A stretch of 51,651 nucleotides of DNA. Origin: a virus. Under the pieces are notes generated by a model, which was not told the origin of the DNA, did not search any database, and saw only the letters and a list, made by a program, of their open reading frames with translations. Every line of letters begins with the position of its first letter. The first letter of the stretch is position 1. The DNA lies in IMG/VR virus record IMGVR_UViG_3300046491_000457, positions 1 through 51,651 of that record. One strand, 5' to 3'. Of the stretch, positions 24,032 through 31,616 are shown piece by piece. The position numbers and the translations under genes were made by a program.

Positions 24032-25131
24032 TACTTTTCACCTCGCAGGAACTTGGAGTAGGTGTCGGAGCCGTCAGTGGTCAGCTTTGGAGCCTTGGCG
24101 GCGTCCTTGGCGAACTGGGTCAGGCTGTCGTTGGTTTTGGTTCCGTCGTCGTCATCGTCATCCTTCTCGTCCGCTTCATCAGCGGCAGCGTCGAACGCGG
24201 CAACAACGTAGGCCTCGGACTTGGTCGCCCAGTCGCGGGTCGGCTTCAGCTGCGCCATGGCGGCGCGCTTGATTTCCAGCGGGGAAACCAGACCTTTGGC
24301 GTCGAAGGACTTCACGACTTTCGAGGCCAGGGCGATGGTGTCGAGGGTGGCTTTGACACGGAGGCCGATGGCAGAGTCAGAGGTGGCCTTTTTGGCTTCC
24401 TCCAGTTCTTCTTCGGCTGCGTCCTTGGTGGCCTCAGCCGTATCTGCGCGATCGCTCGCTTCGTCGAGTGCCTTCATGAGCCGTGCAATGCCGTCCTCGA
24501 CGATCACTGCATGCTCTTCATCCAGCACGACAGAGAGGGTTTTTTTGGAGTCCAGAAAGAGCTTCCGGGTCGCCATAGTGGGGATACCTTTCGGTTTGTG
24601 ATCAAAAATACGGGCGACCTTTCCGGCCCGTGCTGCTTGTACAACCGCGATGTGGTTGATCTTGATGTCGCGCTGCTCGTACTCGTAGGGCGTGCCGTCT
24701 GGGGCAACGCCCGGCGCGCGGACGTATTCAGCCGTGTAGCCTGGAGAGAGCTCCGCTTTGCCTGACTGGATGTCATCGATGGCCGACTGATCCTTGATGA
24801 CCTTGTCGGTTACCAGGTTCTCACCGTCCCGCTCGACGCCGCGTACGTGACCGACCGAGACCTCCTTGAAGGTTTTGGAGTCGACCAGGTCTTCGGGGTG
24901 GTCGTTGGTGACGTCCTTGTCGAGGTACGTCGCCATGGACTCGGGGTCGAACACCTCTTCGGGGGAGCGGTACACGTTGACGATCCGCTCGGGGCCGTCG
25001 AGGTCCAACTCGCTGGAGAGGTACTGATAAACCCCGGTGCGCGCCGCAATGCCCTTCACGCACAGGAAACCTTCAGGCGTGAGGGTGCGAGACGTAGGCG
25101 CGAACGTCTCGTCGATGGTCATTCGTTTCAT
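24031..25131 (-). CDS. Prohead protease with scaffold region (DUF2213)
   Basis: A 366-residue head maturation protein. The N-terminal DUF2213 protease part (about 1-180) shows the probable catalytic His in TNDHPED (74-80) and the Ser in ELSPGYTAEY (127-136). After residue 185 the sequence becomes a long Ala/Glu/Lys coiled coil with a very acidic DEKDDDDDDG run, as in internal scaffolds. An in-frame ATG at 24574-24576, preceded by AAAGG, could start a separate 181-residue scaffold, like lambda C/Nu3. The stop shares one base with the next ATG. Confidence 0.85.
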   Translation of the reverse strand: MKRMTIDETFAPTSRTLTPEGFLCVKGIAARTGVYQYLSSELDLDGPERIVNVYRSPEEVFDPESMATYLDKDVTNDHPEDLVDSKTFKEVSVGHVRGVERDGENLVTDKVIKDQSAIDDIQSGKAELSPGYTAEYVRAPGVAPDGTPYEYEQRDIKINHIAVVQAARAGKVARIFDHKPKGIPTMATRKLFLDSKKTLSVVLDEEHAVIVEDGIARLMKALDEASDRADTAEATKDAAEEELEEAKKATSDSAIGLRVKATLDTIALASKVVKSFDAKGLVSPLEIKRAAMAQLKPTRDWATKSEAYVVAAFDAAADEADEKDDDDDDGTKTNDSLTQFAKDAAKAPKLTTDGSDTYSKFLRGEK

Positions 25132-25134
25132 GGG

Positions 25135-26091
25135 TTACCCGTTCTTGTCGGGGAAGTAGTTCACGCCGGGGATCATGGAGATGGCGACACAGCGGCAGAG
25201 AGGGTGATGCTTGCCCGGCTTCAGCCCGGTTTGTCCGGCCCACGTTGCACCGACACCGACCTTGTAGACTCCCTCGCCAAAGCCGATGTCCTGGCGGGCT
25301 ATGCCGTAACAGCTGATCTTGGCGTTCGGGTATTTCCCCGCAGGGTTACCAGAAACACGCACGTCGCCGGCGTCTTCTGACTTGTAGTACTCGATCCCCG
25401 CTGCAGCCTGTCGCTTCTCGGTCAGGTCGGCGTTGATCTGTGACATCTGGTCTCGCGCTATCAACTTGGCACGGCGGGCGGTGATGCCTGTCTGCTCCTG
25501 AATCTGCCTGGCTATGACTGATGGGGCAGCGCCGCTCTTCATTCCGCCCAGGACGATCGTTTCCACTTTCTGGAAATACTCGGTCTTGACGGACTTGATC
25601 AGGTTGACGTTTTCAGCGATTGAGGCTTCCAGGTAATCCTGCATGCCTTTGGGCCGCGTGATCAGTTCGAAGTCGATACCGACAGCCCGGTTGATCGAGT
25701 TGCGGAAGTCCTCAGCATTATCGGCCTCGGCTCGACTGATCGTGCTCGCGGCCACCCGCTGAACCTGCGCATCAAACAGCGGCGTGACGAATCGCTGTGA
25801 CACGCTGCGAATCGCCTTCAGGATTTCTTCCGTCCAGCTGCCATCGAGCGTCATGCGGCTGTCAGCGATGTAGTCGGGCTTCAACCGCTTGAGCTCAGGC
25901 TCGACGGCCGCAACCAATTCACCCGCCATTAACCGGACCATCGCTCGAAGCTGCCCACGGTAGAACTGCTCCACATCCTTGCTCGGCAGGACCGGTTTAG
26001 GGGCTCGGGGTTTCCTTGGCCGTTTTTCCATCAGTGCTTTGTTGAGGGCGGTCAGGCTTTGAAGCGGCGTCAGCTTTTTGCGGGCTTCCAT
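25135..26091 (-). CDS. Head morphogenesis protein (Mu F / SPP1 gp7-like)
   Basis: A 318-residue minor head protein. The C-terminal Phage_Mu_F part contains ITARRAKLIARDQMSQINADLT (197-218) and ends with HHPLCRCVAISM, where the CxC and H are conserved. It is thought to bind the portal and help DNA ejection or head assembly. Its start overlaps the portal gene by 22 bp. Confidence 0.92.
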   Translation of the reverse strand: MEARKKLTPLQSLTALNKALMEKRPRKPRAPKPVLPSKDVEQFYRGQLRAMVRLMAGELVAAVEPELKRLKPDYIADSRMTLDGSWTEEILKAIRSVSQRFVTPLFDAQVQRVAASTISRAEADNAEDFRNSINRAVGIDFELITRPKGMQDYLEASIAENVNLIKSVKTEYFQKVETIVLGGMKSGAAPSVIARQIQEQTGITARRAKLIARDQMSQINADLTEKRQAAAGIEYYKSEDAGDVRVSGNPAGKYPNAKISCYGIARQDIGFGEGVYKVGVGATWAGQTGLKPGKHHPLCRCVAISMIPGVNYFPDKNG

Positions 26092-27869
26092 TCTTCACCA
26101 CCAAGGACGATTGATGCCAGTGGTAGAGGGTTGGCGCGGATGGCCTCCAGCTCTTCATCTGTGGGGTCGTACTTGAGGCTCAGATGAGGCAAGAAGGTCG
26201 GATAGCTGTGCACGGCGCCAGAAGCTCCGATCTCGTTGAAACGAGCTTGAAGCTCTGGAGAATCCAGCTTAACAACCAACGCACGCCACGGGGCCTGACC
26301 AATAATCTCGTACTCGGTCGTCAGATTGGCTGTGTACAGACCGATTTTCGGTGAGCCTGCTGGAATGCCGTCGCGGGCATAGAACAGGGTCACATGCAGA
26401 TCATCAGCCAGAACGCCACTGCCAATACCAGCGCTCAGCACGTGCTCCGCGATAACGCTGGCAGACAGGCTGTCAGGCTTGACCGAAACGAATCCATTCG
26501 GAGCAGCGTCCGTGGTGGTCTTCCCTCCAAGGTTGAACTCAGGCAAGTCATCCCCGTCATCACCTAATCCTGCGTCCTGGTCCTTCTCTAACTTCTCTTG
26601 CGCGGCGATTTGCTCGTCGGTGATCGCGTAGGTGCCTTTGGCCTGAGCTTTGCGCATCGCATGGCTTGGCTTGATCACACCGTTCTCGATGTACAGCGCA
26701 TCAGCCTGAGCCTCGGCCAGATCCTCCTGAGCCTGCTCGACACCAGAGGTCTGAGCCAGCGGATTCCATTCGAACTCGATGTCGTCCGGGTAGGTGCCCA
26801 GCGCGGAGCGGATCAGCACCTGATCCATAAGCTCGAGGTCCAGCCTCATTTGGCCGTCCTGCTTGCCCTTGATCGTTCCGTGGTAGGTCTTCAGGTCGCC
26901 TTCGCCATTGGCACTCAGTCCGGAGGCTGATTGCCCCCAAAGCTCGGTCACCGGCATCTCGGCAGCGCCTGCCGTCCACACCATGAATTGCTCCATGATC
27001 GAGCTCAGCCCTGAGAACGCGATGCTGTTGCGCTCGTAGGTCTCGCTTTCCTTGTCCAGCAGGCCAAGGTTCACGATGGACTTGAGCATGCCGAACATTC
27101 GGTAGCGCTCGGTCACGTTGTCGCACTGGGCGCTGGCAAGTGCTGCCTTCAAACCACTGACGCTGATCGTGTCGACGTTGGCTTCCAGCACCAGAGAGGC
27201 AATGCCCCCCTTGGTCGCCACCACATCGCGCAGGTCTGACATGCAACGACGCAGACGACTGTCACCCCAACCCTGTTCGAACTGACGCATGCGCCGCGGC
27301 AGGCGAGCACCCGTGCGGCGAATGATGTGGCTGTGATGAATCTTCTGCTGCCCATTCACCATCATGTAGAACTCTGGAAGCATCCAGTTAGGCGCCAGAG
27401 GGTTGGTGAAGTTGAACTCGGTCGGCTGAATGTCCCAGCGGTCGAACACCACCAGGTTCTTCAGCCCGCCCTTTTTGATCTTGTCGAGGTTGAGCGGTTG
27501 GCTCAGGTCCTGTCCGGTCACCATCAGGATCGCAGCACCACCGTACAAGTCAGCCCAGCAGCAGGTATCAAGGTAGGCCTGTTGCACTCCCAAGCGGCGC
27601 TCTTCGTTCGCGATCTCTTTAGCCTGCTTGCCGCTGAATGCCCGCCACTCTCTCAGGGCGTCCTCGTTGGGCTTATCCACGATCCGGCGTGCGAGCCAGT
27701 TCGATTGATACGCCGCTTCCAGCTCATACGGAGTGACGAACTCGAAGCCGAATTGACTGTGTGAGCGCTTGTCCCGGTTGGTGCCAATGTTAGCGACCAT
27801 GTTCGAGAGACTGTCGGTTGTGATGACCGCCCCCGCAGTCACAGAAATTCGCGGTTTATTTGTGGTCAT
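26070..27869 (-). CDS. Portal protein (DUF1073) fused to an Acb1-like 2H phosphoesterase domain
   Basis: A 599-residue protein with two parts. Residues 1-440 are a DUF1073 portal, the dodecameric channel for DNA packaging (FGFEFVTPYELEAAYQSNWLARRIVDKP, MPVTELWGQSASGLSANGEGD). After a linker, residues about 460-599 carry two motifs of the 2H phosphoesterase fold, H492-V-T494 in HVTLFYARDG and H562-L-S564 in FLPHLSLKY. This matches the Acb1 family. Acb1 of T4-like phages degrades cyclic oligonucleotide signals of CBASS defence. Whether the fused domain is active, and whether it is released from the virion protein, is unknown. ATG at 27867-27869. Confidence 0.88.
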   Translation of the reverse strand: MTTNKPRISVTAGAVITTDSLSNMVANIGTNRDKRSHSQFGFEFVTPYELEAAYQSNWLARRIVDKPNEDALREWRAFSGKQAKEIANEERRLGVQQAYLDTCCWADLYGGAAILMVTGQDLSQPLNLDKIKKGGLKNLVVFDRWDIQPTEFNFTNPLAPNWMLPEFYMMVNGQQKIHHSHIIRRTGARLPRRMRQFEQGWGDSRLRRCMSDLRDVVATKGGIASLVLEANVDTISVSGLKAALASAQCDNVTERYRMFGMLKSIVNLGLLDKESETYERNSIAFSGLSSIMEQFMVWTAGAAEMPVTELWGQSASGLSANGEGDLKTYHGTIKGKQDGQMRLDLELMDQVLIRSALGTYPDDIEFEWNPLAQTSGVEQAQEDLAEAQADALYIENGVIKPSHAMRKAQAKGTYAITDEQIAAQEKLEKDQDAGLGDDGDDLPEFNLGGKTTTDAAPNGFVSVKPDSLSASVIAEHVLSAGIGSGVLADDLHVTLFYARDGIPAGSPKIGLYTANLTTEYEIIGQAPWRALVVKLDSPELQARFNEIGASGAVHSYPTFLPHLSLKYDPTDEELEAIRANPLPLASIVLGGEEWKPAKS

Positions 27870-27883
27870 AGATTGATCAATCC

Positions 27884-27920
27884 CGCGCCACGAAATGGAC
27901 GCATCTGAATTCGTGGCGCG
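27884..27920. repeat. Inverted repeat between holin and portal genes
   Basis: CGCGCCACGAA at 27884-27894 and TTCGTGGCGCG at 27910-27920 are perfect 11-bp arms with a 15-bp loop. A related inverted repeat with GCGCCACG arms occurs at 35135-35168. No T-run follows, so it is more likely a protein site or mRNA structure than a terminator. Confidence 0.7.
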
Positions 27921-27922
27921 AG

Positions 27923-28144
27923 TTATTCGTTAACCGGCGGTTCGCGCAGCTTCGATTGCTGGATCACCCTGGACACCGCGACCGCAATGCTGAGCCCCAT
28001 GTTCACGACCGCGAACACCAGTGGATCAACTGCCCCCTGAAACACTGACCACCCCGCCGCTGCCGCATTGAGCACTGCACCGGCCACCGCCAATTGCACA
28101 CTGGTCATTCGCCAGGCCTTACGCCATTCAGGGATGAGTGCCAT
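27923..28144 (-). CDS. Putative holin
   Basis: A 73-residue protein from the ATG at 28142-28144 (a longer in-frame start exists at 28201). It has a short charged start (IPEWRKAWR) and two hydrophobic segments (SVQLAVAGAVLNAAAAGWSVF, about 14-34, and PLVFAVVNMGLSIAVAVSRVI, about 40-60). The end is charged. This fits a small two-helix holin that would permit endolysin release. It lies before the portal gene, 22 kb from the endolysin in the same direction. Its start overlaps the lipoprotein gene. Confidence 0.72.
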   Translation of the reverse strand: MALIPEWRKAWRMTSVQLAVAGAVLNAAAAGWSVFQGAVDPLVFAVVNMGLSIAVAVSRVIQQSKLREPPVNE

Positions 28145-28379
28145 GGTCGATATCCGGGGGCAGTAGTTTTTCAAGGTTCTGGGCGTATCGCTTCCAGTCA
28201 TCCCGGCTCGCTGTCATGCGTCGAAGGTCGGCGTCTCTGGACGCTGACGGCTTAGGGCATTCACTTGGCGCTGACGTGTACCGGTTTACTGTTGTGTGCT
28301 GCACTGGCGGATCAGTCTTAATCACTTCTCTCGGCGCGCAGCCGGCAAGCAAAAACACCACAACCAGTGCGCACCTCAC
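28128..28379 (-). CDS. Small lipoprotein, possible outer-membrane spanin
   Basis: An 83-residue lipoprotein. MRCALVVVFLLAGC ends in a clear lipobox (LAGC), so the mature protein begins CAPREVIKTDPP. The remaining 70 residues are polar with a helical stretch (ADLRRMTASRDDWKRYAQNLEKLL). Size and lipid anchor resemble an o-spanin (Rz1 type). It overlaps a membrane-anchored coiled-coil gene upstream (ATGA) and the holin downstream by 17 bp, which is the arrangement of a lysis cassette. Since Rz/Rz1 are already present at 4.8-5.3 kb, the role is uncertain. Confidence 0.72.
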   Translation of the reverse strand: MRCALVVVFLLAGCAPREVIKTDPPVQHTTVNRYTSAPSECPKPSASRDADLRRMTASRDDWKRYAQNLEKLLPPDIDHGTHP

Positions 28380-28693
28380 TTTGGCCGTCCGTTGAGCGTC
28401 AGCTGCTTCACGGCATCGGTGAGTGTGTCCACGCGGTATTCCTGCTTCTCTGTCGAGGTCTTCACCACGCCAAGGGTCACCCCGTACGCGTCGAGTGTTC
28501 GCTCGATTGAGCCGATCCGCTGGATGGTCACGGCTTGGGTGGTCTGGTAGTTATTCAACGCTACCTGGAGGGACGACAATGAGGACACCACGTAGCTGAA
28601 CGCAGCGAGCGCCCCGAGGGAGATAACGGTTTGCAGGATAGGCACGATGAGCTTGAACATCGTACTGTCAGCGATGCGCGAGACTTCAGTCAT
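28376..28693 (-). CDS. Membrane-anchored coiled-coil protein (spanin- or antiholin-like)
   Basis: A 105-residue protein with one transmembrane segment (FKLIVPILQTVISLGALAAFSYV, about 13-35) followed by a helical region (SSLSSLQVALNNYQTTQAVTIQRIGSIERTLD). The topology could place the helix in the periplasm, like an i-spanin, or serve as an antiholin. It is the first gene of the late operon and overlaps the lipoprotein gene (ATGA). Confidence 0.65.
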   Translation of the reverse strand: MTEVSRIADSTMFKLIVPILQTVISLGALAAFSYVVSSLSSLQVALNNYQTTQAVTIQRIGSIERTLDAYGVTLGVVKTSTEKQEYRVDTLTDAVKQLTLNGRPK

Positions 28694-28710
28694 GGTGACA
28701 TCCAGAATTA

Positions 28711-28733
28711 AAAGGCCCGAAGCATCCGGGCAA
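28711..28733 (-). terminator. Intrinsic terminator in the late leader
   Basis: On the minus strand, GCCCG, a seven-base loop and CGGGC are followed by CTTTTAATT. It lies 20 bp upstream of the first late gene. Confidence 0.6.
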
Positions 28734-28873
28734 AGGAGCGCTGGGGAGCAGCACGATAAGATTCAGGGTCGAATGAGGCCCTCGCTGAACATGGCGATCA
28801 GAGGTTCCGAGGGGTTTGGGGAAATGCACATCCGGGAAAGCATCCACTTTGGTAGCGGCTTTCCTCGGAGGTA

Positions 28874-28905
28874 CAAAAAAGCCCGGCATGGCGTCCGGGC
28901 TTTTT
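28874..28905. terminator. Bidirectional intrinsic terminator
   Basis: AAAAAAGCCCGG, loop CATGGCGT and CCGGGCTTTTT. A strong stem with T-runs on both strands, just after the stop of the exported-protein gene on the minus strand. Confidence 0.85.
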
Positions 28906-28929
28906 CACATCAGGTCACTTCAGGCGTAT

Positions 28930-29220
28930 TCAGCAGATCGGCAGCGCGAAGCTTTCGGGCTTTGGCTTGGCCGAGGTCATTTCGAAGTGATTGCTGGATG
29001 CACGCAGATTGGACTTCAACTGTTCGTCGGTGGACTGGCTGCCCGTTCGCCATGAAGCGAGGGTCATTTCCAGACGCGTGAGCGCCACACCCTGCGGCTC
29101 GCCCATGGTGCGAACCATGTGATACGCGGAGGTTACCGGATCGGCCAGGGCGGTCAGGGAGAAACAGGACAGGCATGCGGCGAGCGCAAGACCCAGGTAC
29201 ATGGAGAGTCGCTTAATCAT
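28930..29220 (-). CDS. Exported small protein, unknown
   Basis: A 96-residue protein from the ATG at 29218-29220, with AGGA seven bases upstream. MIKRLSMYLGLALAACLSCFSLTALA is a standard signal peptide with cleavage after ALA, leaving about 70 residues (DPVTSAYHMVRTMGEPQGVALTRLE...) with no further membrane segment. It lies between terminators, apart from both the early and late operons. This is typical of a moron or a separately controlled gene. I do not recognise its family. Periplasmic location is predicted only. Confidence 0.7.
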   Translation of the reverse strand: MIKRLSMYLGLALAACLSCFSLTALADPVTSAYHMVRTMGEPQGVALTRLEMTLASWRTGSQSTDEQLKSNLRASSNHFEMTSAKPKPESFALPIC

Positions 29221-29254
29221 TCGGCATTCCTCGAGGTTATTTTCGTTCGCCCAC

Positions 29255-29280
29255 AAAAAAGCCCCGCACAATGGCGAGGC
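29255..29280 (-). terminator. Intrinsic terminator after the Q-position gene
   Basis: On the minus strand, GCCTCGC, loop CATTGT and GCGGGGC are followed by six T. It ends leftward transcription after the gene at 29358-30035. Confidence 0.8.
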
Positions 29281-29357
29281 TTTGGGTTGCGTTTGCGCTG
29301 GGGGTGATTTGCGCACTGTGGGAAAATTACCCCAAAACCCCCACCATGGCAAATAGT

Positions 29358-30035
29358 TTATGCAGCATGTTCGGAATTCTCTGCATGAATGACCTGCCAA
29401 ATCGGTTGTTGAGCCTCAATGTCTACCTCGTGGATGGCTTGGCGCAGAAAGTCCCAGATCTCCAACCAGTCACGATTCCAGTGTTTCGGCTCGATGGTGA
29501 TCCCGTACAGCTTATGCATCCCCTCCGCTACCCGTGCCGGCCCCCACGCCGGCCCACCATGAACCTCCGCCTTGTACGACTGCAGGGCCACCGTGATCAT
29601 GCAGTGGACCTTTGCGGACTTGGCGTCGGTCAGCGCCGAGAAATCCACCTCGCTCCAGATCAGCTTCTCGGCGTTGAGCATGTGCACCGCCGTCATGCAT
29701 GGGTGGTACAGGTAGTGCCCGAACTGCTGCACCTGGAACGGCAGTGTGTCGATGGCTCTGAGAACCTTGCCGATGGTCGCCAGGTGAGCGGCACGCGCGG
29801 TTGATCGGCCGATGGGTGTCCGGCGAGTCTCCGAAATGCTGATCCGCTGGCGAACGACCTGAATGCGTTCCTCCTTGTCGTCACCCAACGCAGCGAACAC
29901 GGCTTCCCGGCGTTTTACCCGCTCAGTCCTGACCTTGGTTGCGGTCTCCGCCTTTTCAGCCGCTATCGCGCTAATGGAGGCATTTGATTCGTGCTGTGCG
30001 TCCGACCATGCCTGACGCGCTCCGATAAGTCTCAT
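29358..30035 (-). CDS. Unknown protein in the position of a late antiterminator (Q-like by location)
   Basis: A 225-residue protein. The N-terminal 60 residues are highly charged and basic (AEKAETATKVRTERVKRREAV), followed by an ordered part with FGHYLYHPCM (105-114) and several Trp-rich segments (YGITIEPKHWNRDWLEIWDFL). No catalytic motif is visible. It is the last gene of the leftward early operon, right after NinG and overlapping it by ATGA, and is followed by three terminators before the late genes. Lambda Q occupies this place. The Q role is inference from order alone. No sequence match to Q can be claimed. Confidence 0.6.
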   Translation of the reverse strand: MRLIGARQAWSDAQHESNASISAIAAEKAETATKVRTERVKRREAVFAALGDDKEERIQVVRQRISISETRRTPIGRSTARAAHLATIGKVLRAIDTLPFQVQQFGHYLYHPCMTAVHMLNAEKLIWSEVDFSALTDAKSAKVHCMITVALQSYKAEVHGGPAWGPARVAEGMHKLYGITIEPKHWNRDWLEIWDFLRQAIHEVDIEAQQPIWQVIHAENSEHAA

Positions 30036-30598
30036 GCTGCTGCTCTCCCCTTCAGCTCTTTGGTCTTTGCCCGATACAGCGCCGTCAGCGCCTTCAGTTC
30101 ATCAATCGTGTACTTCTTCGGCTCATGCAGCCCCTCAAGCCACTCAACCGCTTCCAATCCAATCTTCTCGATCAGCCTTGGTCGATACCCCAGCAGGTTG
30201 CCGGACTTGCCCATGTTGCAGTTGCGGTTGCATTGCAGATGGACGTTCAGCGGCTCGAAGCGCAGTTCTGGCGCGGCAGCGGTTGTCCGATAGTGGCCGG
30301 CGCAGTACTGGACATCCGCCGTGGTGCCGCAACTGATGCAGGGCTGGCCGGCATCACGCTCACGAATCCAGGCATTGAAAGCGTGTTGCGTGTCCTTGAG
30401 GTGATCCGCCCTGCTCTTCAGCTTTTCCTTGCGAACCTTGATCTCGCGGCGCTCGCGCTGAGCAATCGACTTGCGCTGCTTTTCCTGCGCCTGGCGGGCC
30501 AGCACTACTGCGCAGTCCGGCGAGCACCATTTCTGAAAGCTGCGGGTCGGCGTGAAGGTCGCGCCACACCCAGCGACTCGGCAGCGCTTCGGCCGCAT
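30032..30598 (-). CDS. ninG: NinG-like recombination protein
   Basis: A 188-residue protein from the ATG at 30596-30598 (a GTG at 30649 would add 17 residues). NinG features are an N-terminal zinc motif (CRVAGC then FQKWCSPDC, residues 6-33), a basic coiled coil, CISCGTT (near 92) and the HNH-like tail AGHYRTT with FEPLNVHLQCNRCN-type residues NVHLQCNRNCNMGKSGN. NinG (Rap) of lambda is a junction endonuclease acting in RecBCD-type recombination. It follows NinB, as in lambda. Confidence 0.88.
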   Translation of the reverse strand: MRPKRCRVAGCGATFTPTRSFQKWCSPDCAVVLARQAQEKQRKSIAQRERREIKVRKEKLKSRADHLKDTQHAFNAWIRERDAGQPCISCGTTADVQYCAGHYRTTAAAPELRFEPLNVHLQCNRNCNMGKSGNLLGYRPRLIEKIGLEAVEWLEGLHEPKKYTIDELKALTALYRAKTKELKGRAAA

Positions 30599-30618
30599 CG
30601 GCTTTGTGGATTGCGGAA

Positions 30619-30720
30619 TCAAAGCCCACCCCCGAATTGATGCGCGCACGGGTTCGAGTGGTAGCTGTGCTCGAGCATGGCGGCGATGGCCCGAATGAGG
30701 CCCTTTGCGAACTCAGTCAT
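30619..30720 (-). CDS. Short coupled ORF between ninB and ninG
   Basis: A 33-codon frame (MTEFAKGLIRAIAAMLEHS...) begins with an ATG overlapping the last codons of ninB by 8 bp, with GGGGTGG upstream, and ends 20 bp before the ninG start. The first half could form an amphipathic helix. It fills the gap in an otherwise tightly packed operon, which favours translation, but it is very short and unsupported by any known family. Confidence 0.4.
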   Translation of the reverse strand: MTEFAKGLIRAIAAMLEHSYHSNPCAHQFGGGL

Positions 30721-31132
30721 AGCGACCACCCCACAGATCCTTCTGCGTCCATCGCACCTGGTGCTCGGCGCCAAACGCGGAAACCCACTCGATCAACTCG
30801 GCGCACTTGCTCACGGTGAGCTTGCTTGTGCGCTCGTACAGGACGTCGATGCCCTTCCCGTCGATAGCCGGGATCATCTGGATCGTTTCGCCGCTCTCAC
30901 GCAGCCATGCGGCGGTGCAGAGTCGTTTCCAAACGGTGACATCCCACTTTCGGCCGGCGTGCTCAACCTGACGGGAGATGTCGGCCAACATGGCGTGCAG
31001 TTTCTTGTTCTGCTCGCCGTTGCGGTCCGGCTCCTTGATGACGATCAGCTTCGGCTTCGTGAAGTCCGTGGCGTGCAGGATGCCCATGAGGCGGCTGGTG
31101 TCTTCGCGGCTGCGCATGAGGACTTCAGTCAT
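30713..31132 (-). CDS. ninB: NinB-like recombination mediator
   Basis: A 139-residue protein of the NinB (Orf) family, which binds single-stranded DNA and replaces RecFOR in phage recombination. Family features are LHAMLADISRQV (44-55), the WDVTVWKRLCTAAWLRESGE stretch (63-82), and IEWVSAFGAEHQVRW near the end. It overlaps the gene upstream by 8 bp and lies ahead of ninG, as in lambdoid nin regions. Confidence 0.9.
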   Translation of the reverse strand: MTEVLMRSREDTSRLMGILHATDFTKPKLIVIKEPDRNGEQNKKLHAMLADISRQVEHAGRKWDVTVWKRLCTAAWLRESGETIQMIPAIDGKGIDVLYERTSKLTVSKCAELIEWVSAFGAEHQVRWTQKDLWGGRYD

Positions 31133-31616
31133 GGCTGGCCTCCTTGCTCATGGCGGCATCAATGGCTGCATCCATCTTCTCTTCGCTGCACTTCGTGCTG
31201 ATCTCGTACTGCACAACGTCATCCTGACGTAGCCAACGATATCGCTCGGCATCCTTACGCAGCGCCTCGTTCTCCAACCTCAGCGCCTCACAGTCAGCCA
31301 GCACATCACTCGGTACGGCCAGTTGCTGTCTCAGATCCAACACCTCAGCCGAAAGCTTTGTGAAGCCTTCCACGGCCTCTTCTAATTTCTTCAGGGTGTC
31401 TTCGTTTTCGAGTTCAAGGCGTTCGTTCTCGGCCTTGAGCTTCTCAATTTTTTCATGGCGCCGGGCCGCAATATCACGCTGAATGTCCAACTGCAGGATC
31501 GCAATTGACCTTTCGTTGATCAGCTCCAGCACCGCGGCAGGTGTAGCCACCGTATAAGCGTGCCCGAGCGAACGATGGTGCTCAGCCAGCGCCTTCAGCT
31601 TCTGAATGTCGGTCAT
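31125..31616 (-). CDS. Coiled-coil phage protein, unknown
   Basis: A 163-residue protein from the ATG at 31614-31616, which overlaps the previous stop. The middle is a long Leu/Glu/Lys coiled coil (KIEKLKAENERLELENEDTL). The end has DAERYRWLR and MDAAIDAAMSK, a C-terminal pattern shared by many small phage early proteins of unknown role. No enzymatic motif. Confidence 0.7.
   Translation of the reverse strand: MTDIQKLKALAEHHRSLGHAYTVATPAAVLELINERSIAILQLDIQRDIAARRHEKIEKLKAENERLELENEDTLKKLEEAVEGFTKLSAEVLDLRQQLAVPSDVLADCEALRLENEALRKDAERYRWLRQDDVVQYEISTKCSEEKMDAAIDAAMSKEASHD

Larger units (their letters stand above)
28694..28929. other. Late-operon leader region
   Basis: About 235 bases without a supported gene, between the exported-protein gene and the first late gene. 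It holds two intrinsic terminators reading leftward (28711-28733 and 28874-28905). In lambda-like phages the Q-dependent late promoter and its terminator lie in such a place. I see no certain promoter here. Confidence 0.5.

Noticed and set aside
24019-24765. Long plus-strand ORF of 248 codons opposite the protease gene
   Set aside because: It is the reverse reading of the high-GC protease/scaffold gene, with no ribosome site and biased composition.
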